From Blautia sp900556555 (GTDB lineage Bacteria; Bacillota; Clostridia; Lachnospirales; Lachnospiraceae), in the NCBI GenBank assembly GCA_964250615.1, contig CAXUGM010000013.1: a DNA stretch of 64,000 nucleotides; one strand, given 5' to 3'. Shown in pieces: positions 22,713 through 31,970 of the stretch (position 1 is the first letter of the stretch; every line of letters begins with the position of its first letter). The translations under genes were made by a program, and so were the position numbers. A model generated the notes under the pieces. The model had not been told where the DNA came from. It ran no database searches and was given only the letters and a program-made list of their open reading frames with translations.

Positions 22713-24317
22713 TTAGGTTGTTTGTGTACCTTTTGTTTCCCTATATACAGAAGGTGACATGCCCAATTTCTTCTTAAAGCTATTGCTGAAATAATATTGG
22801 TTTGCATATCCGCATTTCATACTGATTTCTTTTAAGGAGAGATTTGTAGATTCCAGATAATGACAGGCACTTTCTATTCGAAGAGACGTAATGGTGTCAC
22901 TGATACTTTGACCGGAGACCTTTTTAAACAAAGAACTCAGGTATGCAGGGCTAATGTTAGTATGTCTTGCAATATCATTCAGGCATAGGGAACAGCTTTC
23001 AAAGTTTTCTTTAATATATCCAAAAGCTATCGTATATACCTGATTGTGATAATTCTGTAAAGAAGAATCTAGTTTTTCACACACTAAAGTACACAGATAT
23101 GTAAGCCATCTTACAAACTGTTCATAGGTACGGAAGGAGTCAAACCTTGTATAAACCTGGATGATTTCCTTTTCCAAATCTTCTGTATCCAGATTCATTT
23201 CATATAAAAATTTCAAAATCCTTCCTAAAAGGGAATAAATTCTAATAAACACCAGATTTTTGTCCTGTATTTTTTCTAATAAATTTTGAAAATAACAAGT
23301 AAGCCATTGCTCAATTGCTTTTAAGTCTTTGGAACAAATAAGGCGTATCAGTTCTTCTTCAGTATTTTCTGAAAAAGACAGGAGGCTGAATTCTTTACCG
23401 AGGGCTTCTCTTGCATCAAAAATGTTTTTATGAGGGAAGAAAAAACGGTATTTCAGTGCATGGGAAGCACTGGCAAAAGATACAGGAAGTTTCCAAATGT
23501 TATCAGCGATACTTCCAATTCCTATATTCAGTGAAAGAACGTTGTTTTTACATAGTTCAACCATGGAGGAGGCTACTTTATGTATGGATTGAAGAAAGTG
23601 CTGTGGGTGTTTCGTATTTTGGCCTATAATACAAACAACCCCACTGAACTCTTTTAAATAAAAAATATGATCAAAAATCTGCATTTGTTCTTTTATTAAA
23701 TCTAGGACATTTAAAAGCTGAATCTGGTACTGGGTAAAATCTAGTTCAGGTTTAGCTGAATTGTATTCTGTTTCAATGATAAGCACATGGAAACAGTCAT
23801 AGTCAAATTTTAAATCCAGATATTCCAGATACTGGCTCAAGTGTGCGGCCGGATTTTCACCAGGATAATGTAACAGGTCATGAAAGAATTTTTCTGTCAT
23901 AACAGGCCGGCTGGCCTTTACTAATTCAGTATTTTTTTGTGTACGGTCTATTTCTGTAAAAGCATTTTTGATTTTTTCCGTAAGATAATTATAGTCCAAA
24001 GGTTTTTCAATATAATCATATACACCCAGGCGGATAGCTCGTTTGGCATATTCAAATTTGTCATATGCACTTACAAGAATCACTTTTATAAAAGGCTGAA
24101 TTTCCTGGGCTTTTTGGCTCATGGAAATACCATCTAAATCCGGCATTTCTATATCTGAAATAATTAAATCTACATGAGAATTTTTTAGGGTATCTAAGGC
24201 AGAAAGACTATTATATTTTACGGCAATCACGCTCGCATCCAGGGAGCTCCAGTTAATATTTTTTTCAATACCTTCTGCTGTGAGACAGTTATCATCTACA
24301 ATCATTACTTTCTTCAT
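22713..24317 (-). CDS. YesN-type response regulator with AraC DNA-binding domain
   Basis: A 534-residue regulator. The receiver domain (1-120) starts KKVMIVDDNCLTAEG, with the phospho-acceptor aspartate in DLIISDIEMPDLDG and the conserved lysine in YIEKPL. A long middle region has no clear motif. The last 100 residues are an AraC-type double helix-turn-helix (CLNDIARHTNISPAYLSSLF; LKEISMKCGYANQYYFS). GGAGG (24324-24328) precedes paired ATG codons; the one at 24317 has the better spacing. The start overlaps the kinase gene by 26 bases, so the two are translationally coupled. The divergent sugar transporter operon is its likely target. Confidence 0.9.
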   Translation of the reverse strand: MKKVMIVDDNCLTAEGIEKNINWSSLDASVIAVKYNSLSALDTLKNSHVDLIISDIEMPDLDGISMSQKAQEIQPFIKVILVSAYDKFEYAKRAIRLGVYDYIEKPLDYNYLTEKIKNAFTEIDRTQKNTELVKASRPVMTEKFFHDLLHYPGENPAAHLSQYLEYLDLKFDYDCFHVLIIETEYNSAKPELDFTQYQIQLLNVLDLIKEQMQIFDHIFYLKEFSGVVCIIGQNTKHPQHFLQSIHKVASSMVELCKNNVLSLNIGIGSIADNIWKLPVSFASASHALKYRFFFPHKNIFDAREALGKEFSLLSFSENTEEELIRLICSKDLKAIEQWLTCYFQNLLEKIQDKNLVFIRIYSLLGRILKFLYEMNLDTEDLEKEIIQVYTRFDSFRTYEQFVRWLTYLCTLVCEKLDSSLQNYHNQVYTIAFGYIKENFESCSLCLNDIARHTNISPAYLSSLFKKVSGQSISDTITSLRIESACHYLESTNLSLKEISMKCGYANQYYFSNSFKKKLGMSPSVYRETKGTQTT

Positions 24318-26112
24318 CATTTTCCTCCATCTGGTCAAATTCAATCGTAATTGAGGTGCCTTCAAATAAATGGCTCTCAATGGAAATTCGGCCATTTCCA
24401 AAATAAGGATTAGAAATTCGTTTATTTACATTTCCAATACCAAAATGTTTTTCATAGTTTACAATTTTTTCATTCAGTGTTTTTTGCAGTTCCTGAAGTT
24501 GTTCTTCCTTCATTCCGATTCCGTTATCTGTGATAGAAATGAGAACCGTATCATCTCCATAGGAAAGGTTAATGGAAATATGAATTTCAGGTGTACTCTG
24601 GGATATACCATGCAGGATACTGTTTTCCAGAAATGGCTGGAGTGTAAATTTACATATCAAAAAGTTATCAATGCCATCTTCCATGTTGATTTCCCAAGTG
24701 AGGTTGTCGTTATGACATAGTTTTTCAATTTCTAAATAAAGATTTGCAATGGTCAGTTCATCCCGGATGGTGATTAAATCTTTTGATTTTCTAAGAGTCA
24801 TGCGGTAAAAACGTGTGAGGTTTGTCAGCATCTGATTGGCAATATCTAATTTCCCGAGGGACTGGCAGGTTTGTATGGAACCCAGAATATTATAAAGAAA
24901 ATGAGGATTAATCTGGGATTGGAGAAGCTGATATTTTAACCGTTCTTCCGCCAGCGACAGCTCCAGAATAGACTGGAGATTGTCATTCAAGGAATGCTGC
25001 ATTTTTTGAAACGTTACCCCCAATTTATCGATTTCATCAAATGTTTCAGGATTTCGGTCTTTGGATACCAGATCCTGAATCTTGTTATCAGAAGCATCTA
25101 ATTGCAGAGTTTCCATAGCCTTCGACAATGCTCTAATCCGTCTGGTAAGGTTTTTTGAAAACATAATCACTACTAGAACGGTCAAAGGAAGAGAAATTAA
25201 AACAGTTAAAAGGATACTGTTAATTAGTATGCGGGTGTTTTGTCTAATATAGGAATCGGGAATTTCTGTTACATGAAGCCAGCCGTTTTGTAATTGGGTG
25301 GTATGGTAGGTAACATGCGATTCTTTTTTTATAGAATTCTTATTTTGGAATAAAAAATCAAATTTTTTCTCATCGAAGGGGGTAGAAATCAAAGCATCAT
25401 TATTGCTGGCAATGATTTCTCCATTATCGGTAAGAATATAACTGGAAATATTCTTGTCTTGAAAACTTTCCTGCAGGATAGAAGAAAATTCAGATGTATT
25501 TATGTGGACAATATAAGCATACTCTATGATATCTGTGTCAGGATGTTTTAAGATTCTACAGCAGGCAATGGTATCGGATATATCGTGGTTATTGGATACA
25601 AGAAAAGGGATGGACAATCCTTTCTGGTGAAACCAGATAGAAGATGTTCCTGGATTTTCCAGAGCCTTTTTGGGAATCTGAAAATCTGATAGTTCGGATA
25701 ATGGAAAGAAATATAAATTTTCCTGAGAACCCAGATGGTCATCCGGTAAAAATATACCAATATATGCTAAATTAAAGGATGACTTGAACATTGATAAATT
25801 GCTTCTGGTTTCAGATAGTGCAGGCAGCGTATCTATAGTTGTTTCTGCCTGTATCAAATTATACATATCATATTGAAGAGAGTCAGCCACATTTTCCATT
25901 TGCAGCAGGCGGTTATAAAATTGTGTATGTAATTGCTCATCAGAGGAGATAGAAGCATTTAGAATCTTATCTTCTGCAATATTATAGGAAACAGTATAAG
26001 AAATCCCACCTATGATGAAGATAGGAATCAATGTACATAATAAAAAAGCACATAAAAGTTTGGTTTGAAAATGAGAAAAACAAAGCCGGGAATTCTTTAT
26101 GAATTTATTCAT
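24292..26112 (-). CDS. YesM-type sensor histidine kinase
   Basis: A 606-residue membrane kinase. After a short cytoplasmic start come a transmembrane segment (LLCAFLLCTLIPIFIIGGIS), a large extracellular sensor region (about 45-285), a second span (ILINSILLTVLISLPLTVLV), a HAMP linker and the His_kinase domain with the acceptor QSQINPHFLYN. The ATPase domain shows LQPFLENSILHG and TDNGIGM. I chose the start at 26112 because AAAGGAG lies eight bases before it. It pairs with the overlapping YesN-like regulator and is divergent from a sugar ABC operon, which suggests sensing of an extracellular glycan or sugar. Confidence 0.9.
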   Translation of the reverse strand: MNKFIKNSRLCFSHFQTKLLCAFLLCTLIPIFIIGGISYTVSYNIAEDKILNASISSDEQLHTQFYNRLLQMENVADSLQYDMYNLIQAETTIDTLPALSETRSNLSMFKSSFNLAYIGIFLPDDHLGSQENLYFFPLSELSDFQIPKKALENPGTSSIWFHQKGLSIPFLVSNNHDISDTIACCRILKHPDTDIIEYAYIVHINTSEFSSILQESFQDKNISSYILTDNGEIIASNNDALISTPFDEKKFDFLFQNKNSIKKESHVTYHTTQLQNGWLHVTEIPDSYIRQNTRILINSILLTVLISLPLTVLVVIMFSKNLTRRIRALSKAMETLQLDASDNKIQDLVSKDRNPETFDEIDKLGVTFQKMQHSLNDNLQSILELSLAEERLKYQLLQSQINPHFLYNILGSIQTCQSLGKLDIANQMLTNLTRFYRMTLRKSKDLITIRDELTIANLYLEIEKLCHNDNLTWEINMEDGIDNFLICKFTLQPFLENSILHGISQSTPEIHISINLSYGDDTVLISITDNGIGMKEEQLQELQKTLNEKIVNYEKHFGIGNVNKRISNPYFGNGRISIESHLFEGTSITIEFDQMEENDEESNDCR

Positions 26113-26294
26113 GAAATAGTCTCCTTTATGTTGGTTTATCTTGAAATCATTATAAAAGAAAGAAAAATCTCTTTCAACAGGGATAAAAATAATATAAACG
26201 AATCGAAAAATATTGTATTTTGAAAAAATGAACACTTTGTTATTCTTAGTTCATCAAAGAAAAGGGCAGGAAGCCCGGACAGGAGGATTTAAGA

Positions 26295-27581
26295 ATGAGA
26301 AAGAAAATCGTGAGCGTATTACTGGCAGGAACCATGGTAATGGGAATGTTAGCAGGATGTGGAAGTTCCAAGGGAAGTGAAGGTGAAGGAAGTGCAGCGA
26401 AAACAGAAGAAAGTGGGAAGAAAGATGGAGAGTATGATTTGACGCTGTATAGTATCAATACCACAGATCCTGATTTTGATGGCTGGCTCGAAAATGTAGA
26501 GGAGGCCACAGGACTTAACATTAACGTAATTGCAGCACCTACAGACTCTGATACACGTCAGCAGAAGGTTACTACTATTTTATCTACAGGAGATGATGCT
26601 GTTGATATTATTGAAATTAATGATGAAATGAGTGCTGCATTTAAAAATTCGGGATGGCTGGAAGGACTGAATGATACCGTTATGACAGAAGATGTCCGTG
26701 ATGAGTTTGCTAAGGGCTATGTAGAAAATATGATTACAGACAAAGACGGAAATATTGTTGGTGTTCCCGGATATGCCGGTTACCTTGCCTTTTGGGTAAA
26801 CCAGGAGATTATGGATGAAGTCGGAATCACAGAAATTAATACAAAAGAAGATTTTATGAAATATATGGAAGCTGTTTCTGCTGATGGAAGATATGGATAT
26901 GGCGGTTCCTGGGAAAAAACATATGTATTTAATGAGATTGCACAGTTTGTAAATATGTTTGGCGGAGATTATTTTGATTGGACTAAAGCTGAAAACAAAG
27001 AAGCTATCCAGTTTTTAAAAGATATGGTGGATAATAGCCAGACACCAATTGATCAGATTGCAGATAAATATGAGCAGATGAATCCAAAGGCTAATGACGG
27101 AAAATATGGAAGCTGGTTTATGTGGGGACTTGGAACCGATTATGAAAAAGCAGGTATGCTTGGAGCAGATAAGATTCATATGGCTATGGTTCCGGATTTC
27201 AGTGGAAACGGAGAGAGAGCTATTTTTACGGATTCTTGGAGTTATGTGCTGAATACTGCTTCTAAGAATAAAGAAGCAGCAATTAAGTTCCTTCAGTACA
27301 TGGCAGATGAAGGCGGAATGGCAGCGTCATACGAAGCATTTGATAGATACCCTGCAAGAGCAGATGTGGCCGAAAAAGTAGTTCCGGATACAGACCCTGC
27401 AAAAGAAATGTATTCCCGTTATGCTTCTGAATGTAATGTTTCAGGACGTCCAATGCTTCCTCAGACTATGGAATTTATCACAGATATGGGTACTATCTTC
27501 CAGTCCTGCATGAAAGACGAAATTTCTGTAGATGAGTTTTGCGAGAAAGCACAGGAATTAGTAGAAAAATACAGTAAGTAA
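26295..27581 (+). CDS. Sugar ABC transporter substrate-binding lipoprotein (first copy)
   Basis: A 428-residue lipoprotein. The signal peptide ends in the lipobox MLAGC, so Cys22 is expected to be lipidated and the protein anchored outside the membrane. The rest is a family 1 solute-binding fold (LTLYSINTTDPDFDGWLENV; VGVPGYAGYLAFWVNQE; DYFDWTKAENKEAIQFL). AGGAGG precedes the ATG. It heads an operon with two permeases, a GH172 enzyme and a second binding protein that it clearly resembles (EGLNDTVMTE here, EPLNDTVMTE there). No ATPase gene is in the operon, so a shared MsmK-like ATPase must serve it, possibly the one at 40960. Confidence 0.9.
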   Translation: MRKKIVSVLLAGTMVMGMLAGCGSSKGSEGEGSAAKTEESGKKDGEYDLTLYSINTTDPDFDGWLENVEEATGLNINVIAAPTDSDTRQQKVTTILSTGDDAVDIIEINDEMSAAFKNSGWLEGLNDTVMTEDVRDEFAKGYVENMITDKDGNIVGVPGYAGYLAFWVNQEIMDEVGITEINTKEDFMKYMEAVSADGRYGYGGSWEKTYVFNEIAQFVNMFGGDYFDWTKAENKEAIQFLKDMVDNSQTPIDQIADKYEQMNPKANDGKYGSWFMWGLGTDYEKAGMLGADKIHMAMVPDFSGNGERAIFTDSWSYVLNTASKNKEAAIKFLQYMADEGGMAASYEAFDRYPARADVAEKVVPDTDPAKEMYSRYASECNVSGRPMLPQTMEFITDMGTIFQSCMKDEISVDEFCEKAQELVEKYSK

Positions 27582-27608
27582 AGAATGTAACAGATTAGCA
27601 AGGAGAAC

Positions 27609-27636
27609 ACACCGCAGGAATTTAATCCTGCGGTGT
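27609..27636 (+). terminator. Intercistronic hairpin after the binding-protein gene
   Basis: ACACCGCAGGA (27609-27619) pairs perfectly with TCCTGCGGTGT (27626-27636), with a 6-base loop and only a weak T run. Such hairpins between a binding-protein gene and its permeases usually stabilise the first mRNA segment and reduce read-through. Confidence 0.7.
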
Positions 27637-27665
27637 ATTTCCTCAAATGATAGGAGGAGAAAAGA

Positions 27666-28544
27666 GTGACAATCAGTAAAAAATCAATGAAATGGATTCC
27701 TTGGATTTTGATTCTTCCAGTTGTACTTATCCGTGGTTTTACTACCTTATATCCCATTTTAGTTACTTTGAAAAATAGTTTATTTGACATAAAAGTTTTA
27801 TCAGGAGTCAATGAATTTGTCGGTTTGGCGAATTATGTAAATGTGTTTAAAGATACAAAAGTACAGACATCTATATCTTTTACTGTAATTTTTGTAGTTG
27901 TTTCCATGATATTTCATGTGATTCTTGGAGTGGCGCTAGCTTTAATTTTAAATATGAAGTTTAAAGGCAGAAGATTTTTACGGACAATTGTTTTAATTCC
28001 CTGGGCTATGCCAGCGGTTGTTATTGGTATGGCAGCAAAGTGGGGATTTAATAATGATTATGGATTGGTAAATGATTTTATACGGCGTTTTGTAGAAGAT
28101 TTTCAGTATAATTGGTTAATTAATACCGGTTCTGCCAGAGCAGCGGTTATTGCTATGGATTTATGGAAGGATCTTCCGTTTTTTGCAATTTTGGTACTAT
28201 CAGGGCTTCAGTTTATTTCTGGAGATATCTATGAAGCTGCGAAAGTTGATGGGGCAAACGGAGTTCAAAGCTTTTTTCGTATTACGTTACCTTTGATTAT
28301 GAAAAATGTTATTACGTTATGTATTCCATTTACGCTTTGGAGACTGACCACATTTGATCTTGTATATGCTATGACGTCAGGAGGGCCTGGAGAGGATACC
28401 TCATTAATTGCTTACAGGATTACTACAGAAGCATTTACAAATCTGAATGTGGGATATGCAGCTACACTGGCAGTTATGTTGTTCCTTGTAATGGCAGTCT
28501 TTAGTTTTATTAATATTAAGTTTATCAACAAACTGGCAGATTAG
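27666..28544 (+). CDS. Sugar ABC transporter permease, MalF-like
   Basis: A 292-residue membrane protein with six predicted spans, starting WIPWILILPVVLIRGFTTLYP. The cytoplasmic EAA loop that contacts the ATPase is visible as YEAAKVDGANGVQSFFRITLP. It belongs to the CUT1 carbohydrate uptake family, which imports oligosaccharides. It has an AGGAGG site with a short spacing before the GTG/ATG region and is followed after 13 bp by the second permease. Substrate is inferred only from the neighbouring GH172 enzyme. Confidence 0.9.
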   Translation: MTISKKSMKWIPWILILPVVLIRGFTTLYPILVTLKNSLFDIKVLSGVNEFVGLANYVNVFKDTKVQTSISFTVIFVVVSMIFHVILGVALALILNMKFKGRRFLRTIVLIPWAMPAVVIGMAAKWGFNNDYGLVNDFIRRFVEDFQYNWLINTGSARAAVIAMDLWKDLPFFAILVLSGLQFISGDIYEAAKVDGANGVQSFFRITLPLIMKNVITLCIPFTLWRLTTFDLVYAMTSGGPGEDTSLIAYRITTEAFTNLNVGYAATLAVMLFLVMAVFSFINIKFINKLAD

Positions 28545-28557
28545 GAGGGAATGTGTC

Positions 28558-29412
28558 ATGAAGGATAGTAACAAATATAAAGTATATAGAGCCTTCACTG
28601 CAGTAGGCAGATGGGTATTATTTGCAGTGGTTGCCTTTTTGATCTTGTTCCCGGTACTGTGGATTTTTATATCGTCTATTACACCGCCGGGGGAATTGTT
28701 TAAAATGCCTATTGATTATATTCCAGATCATCCTACACTGGACAGCTACAAATTTTTGATAGAAAATGTAGGGCTTTTGGAAAAAATCGGAAATACAGTT
28801 TTAATTGTAGGGATTACCATTGTGGTAAGCACTGTTTTATGTGCCATGGCGGCATACGGATTTTCCAGATTTAATACAAAAGGCGTAAGTATTGCCTTTG
28901 CATTTATTATTGCAACCATGCTGATTCCTGAAGTTGTAACAGCAAGACCACTGTATGAGTTTATGAGAGCAGTGGGATTGTATGATACATATCAGGGCTT
29001 GATTATTCTTTATATCAGTGCTGTTATTCCGTTTACAGTATTAATCTTAAAGAATTTTGCAGCAGAGATTCCAGTATCGTTGGAAGAAGCAGCAGCTATA
29101 GACGGAGCAAATTTTGTACAAAGATTGTTTAGGGTAGTGTTACCGTTAATGAAACCTGCCATTGCTACCGTTTGTATTATTAATTTTATCACTTGTTTGA
29201 ACAACTTTTTTACCCCATTATATTATTCCAATGATATTCAGGTATTGTCTGTTGCAATTGTGCAGCTTCCGCTTAGGGATAATATGTATGGTGTGCCTTG
29301 GGATTTGGTCAGTGCTATGGGATGGATTATTTTGTTACCTATTATTATTTTTGTAGCAATCTTTGAGAAACAGATTATGGATGGTATAATGGCAGGAGGA
29401 GTAAAAGCCTGA
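28558..29412 (+). CDS. Sugar ABC transporter permease, MalG-like
   Basis: A 284-residue membrane protein, the partner permease. Spans include WVLFAVVAFLILFPVLWIF near the start and SAMGWIILLPIIIFVAIF near the end. The EAA loop is LEEAAAIDGANFVQRLFRVV. It ends in the typical GIMAGGVKA of CUT1 MalG-like proteins. It starts 13 bp after the MalF-like gene behind its own AGGAGG site, so the pair is co-translated. Confidence 0.9.
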   Translation: MKDSNKYKVYRAFTAVGRWVLFAVVAFLILFPVLWIFISSITPPGELFKMPIDYIPDHPTLDSYKFLIENVGLLEKIGNTVLIVGITIVVSTVLCAMAAYGFSRFNTKGVSIAFAFIIATMLIPEVVTARPLYEFMRAVGLYDTYQGLIILYISAVIPFTVLILKNFAAEIPVSLEEAAAIDGANFVQRLFRVVLPLMKPAIATVCIINFITCLNNFFTPLYYSNDIQVLSVAIVQLPLRDNMYGVPWDLVSAMGWIILLPIIIFVAIFEKQIMDGIMAGGVKA

Positions 29413-29448
29413 TTTTGCCTGAAATTTGAGAAATAGGAGGATAAACAG

Positions 29449-30561
29449 ATGTATTACGATTTCGGAGGAAGTTTAGGAAATTTACCATTGGCGAAGCATA
29501 GGAAAAGCCGTGCAATTAATGCAGAAAACCCAAAAGGAGAAAAAGGGAAAGGTGGTATGGCATCCAGTGATTTAGGACCTTCCAGAAAAGGAAGCCCATG
29601 CCTTAGGGATATTTTAAGTGGTCAGACAGTGACACTTGCAGAGATAGATGGGCCAGGTACAATTAATCATATTTGGATTACCGTAGATTCAAAAACTACA
29701 GAGGCAGATTGCTTTGTGTTAAGAGATTTGGTGTTACGTATGTATTGGGATGATGAAGAAGAGCCATCAGTAGAAAGCCCTCTGGGAGACTTTTTCTGCT
29801 GTGGATTCGGAAGAGAATGTAATGTGAACTCCATGCCAATTGCCGTGGTGCCAAGCAGAGGATTGAACTGCTATTTCCAGATGCCTTTTCGGAAAAAAGC
29901 AAAAATCACTTTGGAAAACCAACATGCAAATCCGATTCCTGCATTTTTTTATCAGGTGGATTATTGCCTGCATGATGAAGAACTGCCAGAGGATATTGCT
30001 TATTTTCATGCTCAGTGGAGAAGAGAAAAAATCACACAGTTACAAAGGGATTATGTGATTCTTGATGATGTAAAAGGAAAAGGTCATTATGTAGGGACAT
30101 ATATGGCACTTACAACATTGGAACGTTACTGGTGGGGAGAAGGAGAGATTAAATTTTATATTGATGGAGATGTAGAGTATCCTACCATCTGTGGGACAGG
30201 AACAGAAGATTATTTCGGTGGTTCCTGGAGTTTTGCAAAGCAGGTAAACGGTAAAACAGTGGAACAGAATTATTGCACCCCGTATTTGGGATATCCATAT
30301 TATTCTTCACATGATGAAATGATTCATAATTTGTATCACAATGATGACTGTATGCCAATGAGAGGTTTCTACCGCTGGCATATTCAGGATCCTATTTGTT
30401 TTGATGAAGACTTGAAGGTTACGATTCAGCAGATTGGTGTAGGATATAGGGGATTATTTGAGCGACAGGATGATGTGGCAAGCGTGGCATACTGGTATCA
30501 GGCAGAACCTCATAATCGTTTTCCAGAACTGCCTGGCAAAGAAGAACGGTGGCCCAGATAG
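29449..30561 (+). CDS. DUF2961 / GH172 family glycoside hydrolase
   Basis: A 370-residue protein without signal peptide, so it acts in the cytoplasm on imported sugar. It carries the DUF2961 hallmarks: DGPGTINHIWIT (67-78), YWWGEGEIKFYIDGD (227-241) and GTGTEDYFGGSW (249-260), with acidic residues placed as expected for a retaining glycosidase. Known GH172 members act on fructofuranose or arabinofuranose linkages, such as difructose anhydrides. The exact substrate here is not known. Lying between the permeases and a second binding protein, it probably processes the sugar the transporter brings in. AGGAGG precedes the ATG. Confidence 0.88.
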   Translation: MYYDFGGSLGNLPLAKHRKSRAINAENPKGEKGKGGMASSDLGPSRKGSPCLRDILSGQTVTLAEIDGPGTINHIWITVDSKTTEADCFVLRDLVLRMYWDDEEEPSVESPLGDFFCCGFGRECNVNSMPIAVVPSRGLNCYFQMPFRKKAKITLENQHANPIPAFFYQVDYCLHDEELPEDIAYFHAQWRREKITQLQRDYVILDDVKGKGHYVGTYMALTTLERYWWGEGEIKFYIDGDVEYPTICGTGTEDYFGGSWSFAKQVNGKTVEQNYCTPYLGYPYYSSHDEMIHNLYHNDDCMPMRGFYRWHIQDPICFDEDLKVTIQQIGVGYRGLFERQDDVASVAYWYQAEPHNRFPELPGKEERWPR

Positions 30562-30570
30562 GAGCAAAAT

Positions 30571-31809
30571 TTGAAAAAATATGTATTGGGTGTTTTGATT
30601 GGTTTTGTGTTGTTAATATCTGGATGTAAAGATGAGCAGAAAGAAATCAATATACAAGATATGCAGGAAGATGTGGTTTCCCAGAATGAAAAGATAACAA
30701 TTATGCATATTGATGCAGAAGTTCCGGGATTTCAAGAGTTTATCAAACAGGCTGAGAAAGAACTGAATTTGGAGATACAGGTGATTTCTTACCCTGCAAA
30801 TGCAGATGTCCGGCAAGCTAAGATATCTACGATTTTGGCAGCAGGAGAACCTTCTGTAGATATTTTTTCTGTAAATGACGAGATGGTCAGTGAGTTTAAG
30901 CACAAAGGATATCTGGAACCCCTGAATGATACGGTCATGACAGAGGAACTGCTTTCTAAGTATCCCGGGAGTTATATACAGAATATAACCATGAAAGATG
31001 GTGAGATGTACTCCGTTCCGTACTTTATGGATATTATGGTGTTCTGGATAAACCGGGAAGTTACAGGAGACAGGGAAACCCAGACGAAGGAAGATTTTCT
31101 TTCGTTGCTAAAAAAGGATTGGGGAAATGATATCTATGGATATGGAAGTGCATGGGATAGTACTCATGTGTATAACGAACTTTCAGAGTTTATTCATCTT
31201 TTTGGAGGAGATTATTATAACTGGGAGGATAAAAATACAAGAGAAGCACTTACATTTCTCCATGATATGGCGGCAAACGGGCAGATTCCTATTTCGCAGA
31301 TGACAGACCAGTATGAACAAATGCTGCAGAAATTTCTGGATGGTAAGTATGCAAGTATTTTTATGTACAGTGGTGCCATGGATGTATTTGAACGTGCAGG
31401 CGTTTACAGGGAGGATAAAATCCAAGCAGTACCATTGCCACAATTTGAAAAGAATGTTACCAATATTGCTACGTGGCAGTATGTATTGAATCAAGCATCT
31501 GAGCATAAGTCAGGGGCAGTGAAATTTCTAAAATATGCTGCAAGTAGAGAGGGAAGTATTTCCTATGCAGAGTTTATGAACCGTCTGCCTGCTAGATTGG
31601 ATATTATTCTTGAGGAAGAACTTGACGTTCCTGGATTTGAGGTGCTACAGGATTATGTAGAACATGTTGAACTGAAAGAACGTCCGTTTTCCCCCAATAC
31701 GATGAAAGATATTTCTGCTATAGGTACATTATTCCAGAAATATATCATGGATGAAATTTCACAGGATGAATTTTGCCGGAAGGCTCAGGCGATAGTAGAT
31801 GGGTTTTAG
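30571..31809 (+). CDS. Sugar ABC transporter substrate-binding lipoprotein (second copy, TTG start)
   Basis: A 412-residue lipoprotein with a short signal peptide ending in the lipobox LLISGC, so Cys19 is the likely anchor. It is a diverged paralogue of the protein at 26295: both share the EPLNDTVMTE segment, the FGGDYYNW segment and KYEQM/QYEQM, at corresponding positions and in the same order. The start is a TTG with TAGGAGC just before it. It is the last gene of the operon. A second binding protein may widen substrate range or affinity while sharing the same permeases. Confidence 0.88.
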   Translation: MKKYVLGVLIGFVLLISGCKDEQKEINIQDMQEDVVSQNEKITIMHIDAEVPGFQEFIKQAEKELNLEIQVISYPANADVRQAKISTILAAGEPSVDIFSVNDEMVSEFKHKGYLEPLNDTVMTEELLSKYPGSYIQNITMKDGEMYSVPYFMDIMVFWINREVTGDRETQTKEDFLSLLKKDWGNDIYGYGSAWDSTHVYNELSEFIHLFGGDYYNWEDKNTREALTFLHDMAANGQIPISQMTDQYEQMLQKFLDGKYASIFMYSGAMDVFERAGVYREDKIQAVPLPQFEKNVTNIATWQYVLNQASEHKSGAVKFLKYAASREGSISYAEFMNRLPARLDIILEEELDVPGFEVLQDYVEHVELKERPFSPNTMKDISAIGTLFQKYIMDEISQDEFCRKAQAIVDGF

Positions 31810-31853
31810 CGATACATTAAGCAAATAAAGTCTCAATGTACTAAAGAAAATAT

Positions 31854-31882
31854 TATACAAATGAAAAAAATTCTGTTATACT
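31854..31882 (+). promoter_or_regulatory. Probable glmS promoter
   Basis: TATACA (31854-31859) and TATACT (31877-31882) are spaced 17 bp, a reasonable sigma-A promoter. Transcription would begin just inside the leader hairpin that follows. Confidence 0.45.
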
Positions 31883-31883
31883 A

Positions 31884-31925
31884 AAGCGTGGTAAAAATCA
31901 GAGACATCTGTTTTATACCACGCTT
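31884..31925 (+). other. Strong hairpin in the glmS leader
   Basis: AAGCGTGGTA (31884-31893) pairs perfectly with TACCACGCTT (31916-31925), with A-rich and T-rich stretches extending the stem inwards. No T run follows, so it is not a standard terminator. It may terminate the upstream operon or structure the 5' end of the glmS mRNA. I do not see the glmS ribozyme core. Confidence 0.55.
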
Positions 31926-31970
31926 ATGTTATGTTGACTATTATCAGGCAAAGACATCAGGAGGAATCGT

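Noticed and set aside
31810..31970. glmS ribozyme in the glmS leader
   Set aside because: The leader is only about 160 bases and I cannot find the conserved ribozyme core; only a simple hairpin is visible.
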